Shown piece by piece: positions 26,840 through 34,694 of a stretch of DNA of 64,000 bases (position 1 is its first letter; the number at the start of each line of letters is the position of its first letter). Under the pieces are notes generated by a model. That model was not told the DNA's origin. It saw only the letters and a program-made list of their open reading frames with translations, and did not search any database. This stretch comes from Bacillus sp. RAR_GA_16 (GTDB taxonomy: Bacteria; Bacillota; Bacilli; Bacillales; Guptibacillaceae). Both the position numbers and the translations under genes were made by a program. The stretch lies in the NCBI RefSeq assembly GCF_020165985.1, contig NZ_JAIUKZ010000001.1, positions 310,001 to 374,000 of the forward strand, given 5' to 3'.

Positions 26840-27584
26840 AGCTTTGATGACTTTCAAGAAGAGGGATGCGCGACTTATATTTCGCAATCAATGTTTGATT
26901 CCACTCGTCTGAACCATCTACATTCCCACTTTTAAATACAGGAGGGTGAATCCCTCGATCAATAAGCTTCTGAATGGCGGCTACTGTAATGCCGTTCATA
27001 ATGACCATTCCAAGAACAGTAGAAGTTGAACCAAAAGAAAGTTGGCTCTCCGGATCCTGCATTGCTGCATCTCCTGGCGCCACGTGGTGATTTATTTCAA
27101 GATCCACCGTTTCATACAAGTACTTTCCCGTATGATGCCTGGATGGCTGTCCAATTGAAGCATTTCGCGAGGTTAATCCAACTACAAAAGCCCCTTTTTC
27201 TTTACTTAGAAGAGCCACGTCAATCGGAACGGGATTCCGACCAGATGTCGAGACAACAATGACCACGTCACCTTGTTGAATGTCTTGATGGCTCATAAAC
27301 TCGGCAGCTAGACCATTGGTTCTTTCGAGAGCAGAAGAACGCATACCGCCCCTGTGTAACATGAGATCTTCGATAAAAATAGGACGAATGGGGACGAGAC
27401 CTCCTGCCCGATAAAAAACTTCTTCTGCCATCATATGAGAGTGCCCACAGCCAAAGACATGAACAATTTTCCCATTCTCGATAGTAGTCGCAACAGCGCT
27501 AGCTGCTCGTTCTATTGAGTGTTTTTCATAGTCTTCAATCATATGAAGAGCTGTATTAATTTTATGAAAGTACTCGCTAAACAA
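26838..27584 (-). CDS. SIS-domain sugar isomerase family protein (UPF0309-like)
   Basis: 248-residue single SIS-domain protein: HVFGCGHSHMMAEE (phosphosugar loop, about residue 42) and VVSTSGRNPVPIDVA (about 110). It resembles UPF0309 proteins, related to MurNAc-6-phosphate etherase and phosphosugar isomerases. It is the fourth gene of the nag operon, 13 bp after nagR, so it probably acts on an amino-sugar phosphate, but the reaction is not established. Confidence 0.8.
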   Translation of the reverse strand: MFSEYFHKINTALHMIEDYEKHSIERAASAVATTIENGKIVHVFGCGHSHMMAEEVFYRAGGLVPIRPIFIEDLMLHRGGMRSSALERTNGLAAEFMSHQDIQQGDVVIVVSTSGRNPVPIDVALLSKEKGAFVVGLTSRNASIGQPSRHHTGKYLYETVDLEINHHVAPGDAAMQDPESQLSFGSTSTVLGMVIMNGITVAAIQKLIDRGIHPPVFKSGNVDGSDEWNQTLIAKYKSRIPLLESHQS

Positions 27585-27597
27585 GCGGTCCCCTCCT

Positions 27598-28320
27598 TTA
27601 ACGCTTAAGTGTAATCATAAATTTATAGCGATCAGCTCGATACAAAGACTTCACCACTTCTAGCGGTGTGTCATCTGCAAGTCTCGTATTTCGCTGAATA
27701 AGTAAGATTGGTGCACCTTTTTGAATGTTGAGGTATTCTGCCTCTTGCTGCGTCGCTACAGACGACTCCAGCACTTGAGTCGCCTCTTCAATCTTGATGG
27801 CGAGCTGATTTTCAATGTGATGATACAATGAATGTTGGACAGTTTCTTCGGTTAGCCCTTTCACTAAATTCGCAGATAGATACGTCTTTTCAAGCGCCAT
27901 TGGAATGCCATCCGCTAATCTAATGCGCTTAATTTCGTATACAGGGGCGTGCTCCATGATGTTTAGCTGATGTGAAATATACGTGGGAGCAGGAACAATT
28001 TCAAACCCCACGAGTTTGCTACTTGGCTCCATGCCACGTGATTTCATATCTTCAGTAAAGCTTGTCAATCCCATTAGCTGCTGCTCAATTTTCTTCTCTG
28101 CTACAAACGTCCCAACGCCTTTTTGGCGATATAGGTACCCTCCGTTCACAAGCTCCGTAATGGCTTGTCTCACCGTCATCCGACTAATACTAAATCGCTC
28201 TGCATACTCTCGCTCTGACGGTAGCGAATCTCCTGGTTTTAACTCACCACGTTCAATTAACCCTTTTATCCACTCGACTAACTGATAGTAAATTGGTAAT
28301 GGAGACGTTTTATCAATCAT
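27598..28320 (-). CDS. nagR: GntR/HutC-family repressor of GlcNAc use
   Basis: 240-residue regulator: GntR winged helix in residues 1-75 (PLPIYYQLVEWIKGLI ... LPSEREYAERFSISRMTVRQAI) and a UTRA ligand domain (residues 90-235). It matches NagR (YvoA), which binds glucosamine-6-P or GlcNAc-6-P and represses nag genes. It is in the nagA-nagB-nagR order known from B. subtilis, and two operator-like sites lie between nagA and nagE. Being inside the operon it controls itself. Confidence 0.92.
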   Translation of the reverse strand: MIDKTSPLPIYYQLVEWIKGLIERGELKPGDSLPSEREYAERFSISRMTVRQAITELVNGGYLYRQKGVGTFVAEKKIEQQLMGLTSFTEDMKSRGMEPSSKLVGFEIVPAPTYISHQLNIMEHAPVYEIKRIRLADGIPMALEKTYLSANLVKGLTEETVQHSLYHHIENQLAIKIEEATQVLESSVATQQEAEYLNIQKGAPILLIQRNTRLADDTPLEVVKSLYRADRYKFMITLKR

Positions 28321-28335
28321 CGGAACAAACTCCTT

Positions 28336-29070
28336 TCAGCGCATGGTTACGCCTGACAACGCTTTTTTATCAGCAATAATTGTAACATGAGAATGCTTGT
28401 TTAATACCGATGCAGGAAAGGATTCATCGACTTCGCTTTTCACCAATTTTTTCATCGCTTCGTTTTTCGATTCACCTGATACGAGTAATAAGATTTCTTT
28501 ACTTTTCATAATGGTGGCAATCCCCATTGTAATGGCTTGATGGGGGACTTCACGAATATCACTAAAAAAACGAGCATTGGCTTCTCTGGTCGATTGCGCC
28601 AGTTCAACAATTTGTGTTGTTGCTTGAAAGGATGTCCCCGGCTCATTAAAGCCAATATGCCCGTTACTGCCCATTCCAAGAAGCTGAACATCGATTCCAC
28701 CAGACGCCTCGATTTTTGCCTCGTACTCTTTGCATTCTTCCACGAGATCAAGAGCGACACCGTTAGGAAGATGGATATTGGATGCTGGAATATCAACTTT
28801 TCCAAATAAATTTTCGTACATAAAAGCATGATAACTATTTGGATGATCCGATGAAAAACCAACATATTCATCCAGGTTATAGGTGGTTACTTGTTTATAA
28901 GTTGTGCCATTCTGTTCATGGTCCATGATTAATTGCTGATAGGTTCCAAGCGGGGTCCCTCCAGTAGCCAGTCCAAGTACCATCGCCGGATTCGTTTGAA
29001 CTTTATCAACTAAATAATTAGCAGCAAGCTCACTCATATGCTCATAATCTCTTGCTTCAATCAATTTCAT
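28336..29070 (-). CDS. nagB: glucosamine-6-phosphate deaminase
   Basis: 244 residues; converts glucosamine 6-phosphate to fructose 6-phosphate and ammonia. Seen: LGLATGGTPLGTYQQL (phosphate loop, about residue 33), YNLDEYVGF with the catalytic Asp, LLGMGSNGHIGFNEPG with active-site histidine. The short form without the E. coli C-terminal allosteric extension, as in B. subtilis. Start at ATG 29070 behind GGAGTG; it overlaps the end of nagA by 14 bp. Confidence 0.95.
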   Translation of the reverse strand: MKLIEARDYEHMSELAANYLVDKVQTNPAMVLGLATGGTPLGTYQQLIMDHEQNGTTYKQVTTYNLDEYVGFSSDHPNSYHAFMYENLFGKVDIPASNIHLPNGVALDLVEECKEYEAKIEASGGIDVQLLGMGSNGHIGFNEPGTSFQATTQIVELAQSTREANARFFSDIREVPHQAITMGIATIMKSKEILLLVSGESKNEAMKKLVKSEVDESFPASVLNKHSHVTIIADKKALSGVTMR

Positions 29071-30262
29071 TTTTTCCACTCCTTCCATTTGAGTAGGCAA
29101 GATGCCCCTTACAGAAAGTCATGATCACTTCTCCCTCTTCCGATCGTAAGAAAAGATCTGCATCTTTTCCAACGGCAAGACTTCCTTTTCGATCAAAAAC
29201 TCCAAGCTGTTTTGCTGGATTTTCAGATGTCATTTTAATTGCGCTTGCAAGGGAGCATCCCGCATAAGCTTGAATATTCTTAAGCGCGTCTTTCATCTTC
29301 AGCACACTGCCCGCCAAAGTCCCGTTCTCTAAAAGGGCTTTACCGTCTTTTACTTGTACCTCTTGCCCTCCTAAATCATAACGGCCATTTTTAAGGCACT
29401 TAGCACGCATAGCATCTGTTATTAAAATCATCCCAGTGGATGTTTTTTGTTGATAAGCGAGTTGGATCATCTCCGGCCGAACATGATACCCATCTGCAAT
29501 CACTTCCGTTTTTAATTGATCGAATAATAATGCAGCACCTGCCACGCCTGGCTCTCGATGATGCATTCCTCTCATGCCATTATAGAGGTGCGTAACATGT
29601 GTGGCACCATTTGAAACAGCTTCCATTACCTGCTCGTAGGTTGCATCAGAATGACCAATTGAAGCGACAATCCCTCTATTGGATAAATAACGAACAAGCT
29701 CCATACCGCCTTCTTTTTCAGGAGCAAGTGTGACAAGTTTAATTTTCTCTTTCGCAAGTTTATTCCACGATTCAAACACATGATGATCAGGGCGCTGCAT
29801 CGCATGCAGTGGCTGTGCACCCGCTCGCTCACTGTTTAGAAATGGTCCTTCTAAATGAATACCTAGCACTTCAGCATGGCCAGCCTTTTGCTCGTTCTCT
29901 ATATACTCACCTGCATTCTGAAGAGCGCGTTCAATCGCTCTTGATTCTTGAGTAATCGTGGTCGCAAGAAAGCTTGTGGTACCTTCGTGAGGAAGTGCTT
30001 TCGTCATCGTATCAAGTGCTTCTGTAGTTGCATCCATCGTATCTGCTCCGTTTACCCCGTGAATGTGCACGTCAATCATGCCTGGAAGTAAAGATACTTT
30101 TTCATGAAACGTATATACTTTTTCACCATCACTTTCAATTCGTTGTTTCGCCTCTCCTATTTCAGTAATGATGCCGTTCGCAACTTTAATGTAACCATTC
30201 TCAATGGTTTCTCGCTCACAAAATACTGTTACTTGATCAATAACAAAATGATTATCAGTCAC
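29057..30262 (-). CDS. nagA: N-acetylglucosamine-6-phosphate deacetylase
   Basis: 401-residue amidohydrolase that removes acetate from GlcNAc-6-P. Seen: metal motif PGMIDVHIHGVNG, catalytic HLEGPFLN, GHSDATYEQ, HLYNGMRGMHHREPG and LITDAMRA with the catalytic Asp. Start is taken at GTG 30262, nine bases after AGGAG; TTG 30268 is too close to it. First gene of the operon nagA-nagB-nagR-SIS. Confidence 0.95.
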   Translation of the reverse strand: MTDNHFVIDQVTVFCERETIENGYIKVANGIITEIGEAKQRIESDGEKVYTFHEKVSLLPGMIDVHIHGVNGADTMDATTEALDTMTKALPHEGTTSFLATTITQESRAIERALQNAGEYIENEQKAGHAEVLGIHLEGPFLNSERAGAQPLHAMQRPDHHVFESWNKLAKEKIKLVTLAPEKEGGMELVRYLSNRGIVASIGHSDATYEQVMEAVSNGATHVTHLYNGMRGMHHREPGVAGAALLFDQLKTEVIADGYHVRPEMIQLAYQQKTSTGMILITDAMRAKCLKNGRYDLGGQEVQVKDGKALLENGTLAGSVLKMKDALKNIQAYAGCSLASAIKMTSENPAKQLGVFDRKGSLAVGKDADLFLRSEEGEVIMTFCKGHLAYSNGRSGKNEID

Positions 30263-30294
30263 TACCAAACACTCCTCATGTTTCTATTAATTGA

Positions 30295-30323
30295 ATCGTA
30301 CCACCATTAAGTACAGTTGTCTA
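30295..30323 (-). promoter_or_regulatory. nagA operon promoter
   Basis: On the minus strand TAGACA (30318-30323), 17-bp spacer, TACGAT (30295-30300). The -35 lies inside the NagR-type site at 30315-30330. Confidence 0.65.
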
Positions 30324-30330
30324 TACCAGT
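30315..30330. promoter_or_regulatory. NagR operator (dre-type), nagA side
   Basis: AGTTGTCTATACCAGT is, apart from one base, the inverted copy of the site at 30361-30376, and resembles the dre palindrome bound by NagR/DasR regulators (core G-T-C-T-A-K-A-C). Confidence 0.7.
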
Positions 30331-30360
30331 AATACCACTTAAATGGCGCGACTTCAGATT

Positions 30361-30376
30361 ATTGGTATAGACAACT
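30361..30376. promoter_or_regulatory. NagR operator (dre-type), nagE side
   Basis: ATTGGTATAGACAACT mirrors the nagA-side site and overlaps the -35 box of the nagE promoter. Confidence 0.7.
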
Positions 30377-30396
30377 ATATTGTGTGCTGTTATGAT
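30368..30396 (+). promoter_or_regulatory. nagE promoter
   Basis: TAGACA (30368-30373), 17-bp spacer, TATGAT (30391-30396): same architecture as the divergent nagA promoter. Confidence 0.65.
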
Positions 30397-30406
30397 GAAC
30401 AGGACA

Positions 30407-30421
30407 ATAAAACGTTTTCAA
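30407..30421. promoter_or_regulatory. possible cre site in the nagE leader
   Basis: On the minus strand TTGAAAACGTTTTAT fits WTGNAANCGNWNNCW with one mismatch; it lies after the expected start of the nagE transcript, where a CcpA roadblock would act. Confidence 0.45.
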
Positions 30422-30444
30422 ATAATGAAAGGGGTTGAACGTTT

Positions 30445-32307
30445 ATGCTCGGAGCTTTACAGCGTATCGGTAAGTCGTTAATGCTTCCCATCGCCGTACT
30501 ACCTGCTGCCGCCTTACTGTTAAGGTTAGGACAAGACGACCTGCTTGGCATTCCATTTGTCGCTGCTGCAGGAGGAGCGATATTTGATAACTTAGCACTG
30601 ATATTCGCCATTGGGGTGGCAATTGGTTTCTCAAAAGATAGCAATGGGGCAGCTGGATTAGCAGGTGCGATTGGTTACTTGGTCCTCACCCAGGGAACTC
30701 AAGCAGTCAATGAAGATATCAACATGGCAATTCTCGGGGGGATTATATCTGGTATCGTCGCTGGGCTGCTATACAATCGATTTCATGATATTAAGCTACC
30801 AACATGGCTTGGTTTCTTTGGAGGGCGACGGTTTGTACCCATTATAACCGCAACAGCAATGGTTATTCTTGCCGGGATATTCGGCTTTGTCTGGCCTCCT
30901 ATTCAAGACGGAATTAACGCAATTGGTCAGTGGATTATTGATGCAGGTGCCCTTGGTGTTGGGGTATTTGGATTCTTAAATCGATTGCTTATTCCTTTTG
31001 GCCTGCATCATGTTTTAAATAGTTTAGTTTGGTTCGTCTTCGGAGAGTATAACGGCGCAACAGGAGATCTTAATCGATTCTTTGCCGAAGATCCTTCTGC
31101 CGGCATATTCATGGCTGGCTTCTTCCCAATCATGATGTTTGGTCTCCCTGCAGCGTGTTTCGCCATGATAGCCGCTGCTAAAAAAGAACGCAGAGCTGAA
31201 GTAAGCGGTATGCTAATAGGAATTGCCTTTGCTTCGTTTTTAACAGGGATTACAGAACCAATTGAATTTGCCTTTATGTTCTTATCACCTTTATTATATG
31301 GCATTCACGCTCTTTTAACAGCAAGCTCCATGGTTCTCGCCTACGTACTGGACATTCACCATGGATTTGGCTTCTCTGCTGGCGCCATTGACTTTTTCCT
31401 TAATTATGGACTAGCACAGAAAGCGGGCTTACTCCTTGTTATTGGATTAATTTATGGGGGTTTATATTTTGTTATCTTCTACTTCTTAATCAAAAAACTT
31501 AATTTGAAAACACCTGGACGAGAAGATGAAGATATGAACGTACAAACGACTTCTCATTCTGAAGGTGATAAATATGATGTAATGGCCGGTCACTTTATTC
31601 GAAGCATCGGCGGGATTGATAACATTTCATCGATTGATAACTGTACAACGAGACTTCGATTGCAAATGAACGATTTGTCCAAAGTCGATGAGTCAGAATT
31701 AAAACGATACGGTGCTCGAGGCGTGGTGAAAGTAAATAATCGCAACCTCCAAATCATCGTTGGTACGGATGTTGAGTTTGTAGCGGATGCAATGAGAGGA
31801 ACGCGCTCAAATCCTTCTAAAGAGAACAGCAATCCTTCCATCAACTTAACAAAAACGATAGCTGATCAAGCGTTTATTATGCCAGTTAAAGGTAAAATCA
31901 TTCCACTAAAAGAAGTTCCAGATGAGGTGTTTTCTGCCGGAATGATGGGAGATGGTTTCGCCATCCTTCCTGAAGATGGCCATTTTGTTTCGCCTGTTGA
32001 CGGTGAAGTTATCAGCGTATTCCCTACAAAGCATGCAATCGGTCTCAAATCTGAAAGTGGAATCGAAATATTGATACATGTCGGCATTGATACGGTCAAT
32101 TTAAAAGGAGAAGGATTTACGACTCATGTAAAGGAAGGAGATACAATCAAGAGAGGGGATAAACTAATGACTGTTGATTTAAGTAGCGTCAGACGTGCTG
32201 TACCATCTCTTGCCACTCCAGTCATTTTCACAAACTTACAAACATTAAAGATTAAAAAGACAGGAAACATTCCTCAAGGCGATAGTGGCATCATTTCCAT
32301 TGATTAA
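30445..32307 (+). CDS. nagE: PTS N-acetylglucosamine transporter EIICBA
   Basis: 620 residues: EIIC membrane domain (about 1-360, with GITEPIEFAFMF), EIIB domain with the phosphorylated cysteine in IDNCTTRLRL (about residue 398), and a full EIIA domain with HVGIDTVNLKGEGF (about residue 550). It imports GlcNAc as GlcNAc-6-P. B. subtilis NagP lacks the EIIA part; here the protein carries its own, as E. coli NagE does. GAAAGGGG precedes the ATG. Divergent from nagA and sharing the operator region. Confidence 0.94.
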   Translation: MLGALQRIGKSLMLPIAVLPAAALLLRLGQDDLLGIPFVAAAGGAIFDNLALIFAIGVAIGFSKDSNGAAGLAGAIGYLVLTQGTQAVNEDINMAILGGIISGIVAGLLYNRFHDIKLPTWLGFFGGRRFVPIITATAMVILAGIFGFVWPPIQDGINAIGQWIIDAGALGVGVFGFLNRLLIPFGLHHVLNSLVWFVFGEYNGATGDLNRFFAEDPSAGIFMAGFFPIMMFGLPAACFAMIAAAKKERRAEVSGMLIGIAFASFLTGITEPIEFAFMFLSPLLYGIHALLTASSMVLAYVLDIHHGFGFSAGAIDFFLNYGLAQKAGLLLVIGLIYGGLYFVIFYFLIKKLNLKTPGREDEDMNVQTTSHSEGDKYDVMAGHFIRSIGGIDNISSIDNCTTRLRLQMNDLSKVDESELKRYGARGVVKVNNRNLQIIVGTDVEFVADAMRGTRSNPSKENSNPSINLTKTIADQAFIMPVKGKIIPLKEVPDEVFSAGMMGDGFAILPEDGHFVSPVDGEVISVFPTKHAIGLKSESGIEILIHVGIDTVNLKGEGFTTHVKEGDTIKRGDKLMTVDLSSVRRAVPSLATPVIFTNLQTLKIKKTGNIPQGDSGIISID

Positions 32308-32322
32308 TCGCTTGAAAATGAA

Positions 32323-32348
32323 AAAGGCAGCGGAGATCCGCTGCCTTT
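32323..32348. terminator. terminator between nagE and the parR-like gene
   Basis: AAAGGCAGCGGA/TCCGCTGCCTTT perfect stem, A-run before and T-rich tract after. Confidence 0.88.
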
Positions 32349-32357
32349 ATTCATGTG

Positions 32358-32915
32358 CTATTTATTCATTTTATCAAGAAATCCGCCAAGCAAATCATCT
32401 ACACTTTCTTCTTCCTCTTCTTCAACAGCTGAACTTTGCTCTTGTTTCGCCTGATGCCAATCAAAGTTCATTAGATCATCATCAGACGTCACTGGTAAGG
32501 CTGCAACAGGTTCTGACACTTCTCTGTGTACTGCTTCCTCCTGCAAATAAAGGGCCTGATCAATATCAATCGAGTTGCTGTTAAACGATGCGAGGAGTGA
32601 TGCAGCGCGTACGGGATCTGATAAAATTTGGTAAACGATGTTGCCAAGAAGCGCTTCTGAATGCTCATGCTTTAGCCAATCTCTTTGCGCTTTACTTAAT
32701 CCTTTAGGTAAAGGCACTGTAATCGCATCATTATCGCGTCTGATCGTTTGCGTGACACCATCTAATACATATTCTGCAATGCGGCTAGAGAAGTTACGTT
32801 TTTCTTCTTCCTTCAACTTCTGCAGCTGCTTAAGAATATGATCAGGTGTATCAGAGGGAAGGCGAAACGTGATCGCCTGTCCTCTCTGTATCCCCGTCAT
32901 CCCCGCCTTTTTCAT
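32358..32915 (-). CDS. ParR-like DNA-binding partner of the actin-like protein
   Basis: 185 residues. The N-terminal part has a ribbon-helix-helix look: a strand QAITFRL followed by two helices (DHILKQLQKLKEEEKRNFS and SRIAEYVLDGV). The C-terminal third is acidic with a poly-Glu run (EEEEEE) and ends in a helix DDLLGGFLDKMNK, the sort of tail ParR proteins use to cap ParM filaments. ATG 32915 follows GGGTGA. It lies 12 bp after the ParM-like gene, the usual order parM-parR, and the pair is preceded by an iteron array. Identity rests on this context plus the RHH pattern. Confidence 0.65.
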   Translation of the reverse strand: MKKAGMTGIQRGQAITFRLPSDTPDHILKQLQKLKEEEKRNFSSRIAEYVLDGVTQTIRRDNDAITVPLPKGLSKAQRDWLKHEHSEALLGNIVYQILSDPVRAASLLASFNSNSIDIDQALYLQEEAVHREVSEPVAALPVTSDDDLMNFDWHQAKQEQSSAVEEEEEESVDDLLGGFLDKMNK

Positions 32916-32927
32916 CAAATCACCCTA

Positions 32928-34115
32928 CTAGTTTTTGACCTTGTTCTTTTCGTCTTTCTTTTCCTGGTGCTGAGGCTTGTTGTTTTTACGAGTGAAATCA
33001 GAGATCAGCTTATAGTAAGCATTTGACATCATCCAGATGCTTTCTTTCTCATCTTCAAAGAAATCAATGTTGTATCCATCTAGATTATTGTTCAACGTTT
33101 TTAAGTAGTCTTTAAGAACAATGGAGCCGCCGCCAACGAAATAGCAGATTTCCGATTGAGAGTTTTTCTGCCATACATTACGAAGGTGACGATATTGTTT
33201 CTTCGCTAGCTCTAGTAGAATGCGATCCGTAATATCATGAACGCTCGTACGGCTTCCGCGAACCATAATGTGATTACGATCGTTCTTTTTCGTAATAATA
33301 TCCACTACATCACGACGGCTATCAAGTTCAACGCCATGTTTCGAGCGGATTTCTTCACGAATCGCTTCAAGAGACTCAGCAACACCAAGGTTAAAGCCCT
33401 GTGCCTTATCGTCATCCACATTACGGTTCTTGATAACCGCAATATCAGTAGATAGTCCACCAATATCCTGGATAAGGATACGCTTATCAATTAAATCTTT
33501 ATTAATAATATTAAGATCATTATCCATCACAAGGTTAATGTATGCTGCAAAGCCTTCTGGATAAACTTTCACTTCATCAAACTTAATGTTTACTTTCTTT
33601 CCTTGATATTTCGGAGTGACAAGAAACTCTACCTGGTGAACAGAACCAAGAAGTCTTGAACGGTAACCTACGTCTTTTCCTTCTTTTACTTCACGGAGTG
33701 GAAGCCCTGTTCCAAGCGTGTAGTTGGCATCAATCACGCCGTTTTGGTTCTTGAAGTTAGCTGAGTTCTTTGGATCAACTGCATCCAAAGCGAGAGATGC
33801 AAACAGCATAACAAGCGTTTGATCTTCCTCTGATTTTGCACTTCCAGGGTCTAATTCAGTCGGATTGTCACTCTTTGTTGCTAGATTACCAACTCGATAG
33901 ATTGCATTGTTATCTTTTAGAGCAGGGGAGTGAACGCGGATATGAATCCCATCAAGTGGATCCTTTGTATCCAATTCTTCGATTCCAATAACTGGACGGT
34001 CTTCTATATCTCTTGCTATTACATTTGGTATGTAGAGGTCAGATTCAATTTTTCCGTAGATTCCTTTTAATGAGTCGTTACCTACATCGACTGCTGCAAT
34101 TCTTGAATTACTCAT
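32928..34115 (-). CDS. ParM/StbA-family actin-like ATPase
   Basis: 395-residue actin-fold protein. Seen: phosphate-1 loop AAVDVGNDSLKGIYG, phosphate-2 loop IQDIGGLSTDIAVI (about residue 215) and adenosine motif YFVGGGSIVLKDYL (about 335). These fit plasmid-segregation actins (ParM/Alp type) rather than MreB or FtsA. The C-terminal 25 residues are a charged Lys/Glu-rich tail. Start at ATG 34115, behind AAAGGATGG. With the ParR-like gene and the upstream repeats it forms a type II partition cassette. No replication gene is near, and both sides are ordinary chromosomal genes (nagE, mqo). Confidence 0.82.
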   Translation of the reverse strand: MSNSRIAAVDVGNDSLKGIYGKIESDLYIPNVIARDIEDRPVIGIEELDTKDPLDGIHIRVHSPALKDNNAIYRVGNLATKSDNPTELDPGSAKSEEDQTLVMLFASLALDAVDPKNSANFKNQNGVIDANYTLGTGLPLREVKEGKDVGYRSRLLGSVHQVEFLVTPKYQGKKVNIKFDEVKVYPEGFAAYINLVMDNDLNIINKDLIDKRILIQDIGGLSTDIAVIKNRNVDDDKAQGFNLGVAESLEAIREEIRSKHGVELDSRRDVVDIITKKNDRNHIMVRGSRTSVHDITDRILLELAKKQYRHLRNVWQKNSQSEICYFVGGGSIVLKDYLKTLNNNLDGYNIDFFEDEKESIWMMSNAYYKLISDFTRKNNKPQHQEKKDEKNKVKN

Positions 34116-34214
34116 AAAAACGATCCATCCTTTCATTTTTAAAATCTAGTATTTCTACTATTACTTTAAAATTTATAGAATTTTTTAAATGAAGTCAATG
34201 AGTCAATCTATCTA

Positions 34215-34391
34215 GTTTACATTTTTGTATACATGTGTACAATTACGTGTACATGTGTACAATTAAAGTTTACTTGTATACTAATTTGTACACATACCTA
34301 CAAATCAACAAGTGTACGCATTTGTGTACTTGTGTACATTAAATGTTTACAAGTTTACATTTTTGTGTACTTGTGTACATTATTTGTATAC
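34215..34391. repeat. centromere-like iteron array (parC candidate)
   Basis: Sixteen hexamers GTNTAC (GTGTAC, GTATAC, GTTTAC; one inverted, GTACAC at 34288) begin at 34215, 227, 235, 247, 255, 268, 276, 288, 312, 324, 332, 345, 353, 365, 373 and 386. Spacings alternate 12 and 8 bp, giving pairs such as GTGTACATGTGTAC that recur every 20-21 bp, two helical turns. One position (about 34300) is degenerate. The array lies 100 bp upstream of the parM-like gene, where parC sits in ParMRC systems, and probably overlaps the operon promoter. Confidence 0.8.
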
Positions 34392-34638
34392 AAAATATTT
34401 TCTTTAGTATTCGTTCTAAATGGGTAGTCCCCTACACTTCTTATTCTATCTTTATTAGTCTATAAGTAAGTGCTAATTTCTATGATGATACAAATGATAA
34501 AGTATAAGAAAAAGACTGCTATACTGAACTAGAACTGCAAAAACCTCTCTTAAGTTCCCAAAAGAGGAAGTGACCAATCACATCTAAAACCGATGAAACA
34601 ACAACTAGATACAGATTGAGTCCATATATTTGCACCCA
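34392..34638. other. AT-rich intergenic stretch with no recognisable gene
   Basis: Between the iteron array and the mqo terminator. I see only an imperfect hairpin CCTCT...AGAGG at about 34543-34566 and no coding frame with a ribosome site. Confidence 0.5.
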
Positions 34639-34686
34639 AATAAAAGAAGCGTGTGGCATTGAAAACAGCCACACGCTTCTTTTATT
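34639..34686. terminator. terminator after mqo
   Basis: Perfect 19-bp stem (AATAAAAGAAGCGTGTGGC and complement), T-run on the minus strand. Confidence 0.92.
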
Positions 34687-34694
34687 GCTACAAA

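Noticed and set aside
34215-34391. Iterons as a plasmid replication origin
   Set aside because: No rep gene is adjacent; the ParM-like and ParR-like genes make a centromere the better reading.
34540-34570. T-box or other riboswitch before the mqo terminator
   Set aside because: Only a weak hairpin is present, with no specifier or antiterminator features, and it is not upstream of a gene in the right direction.
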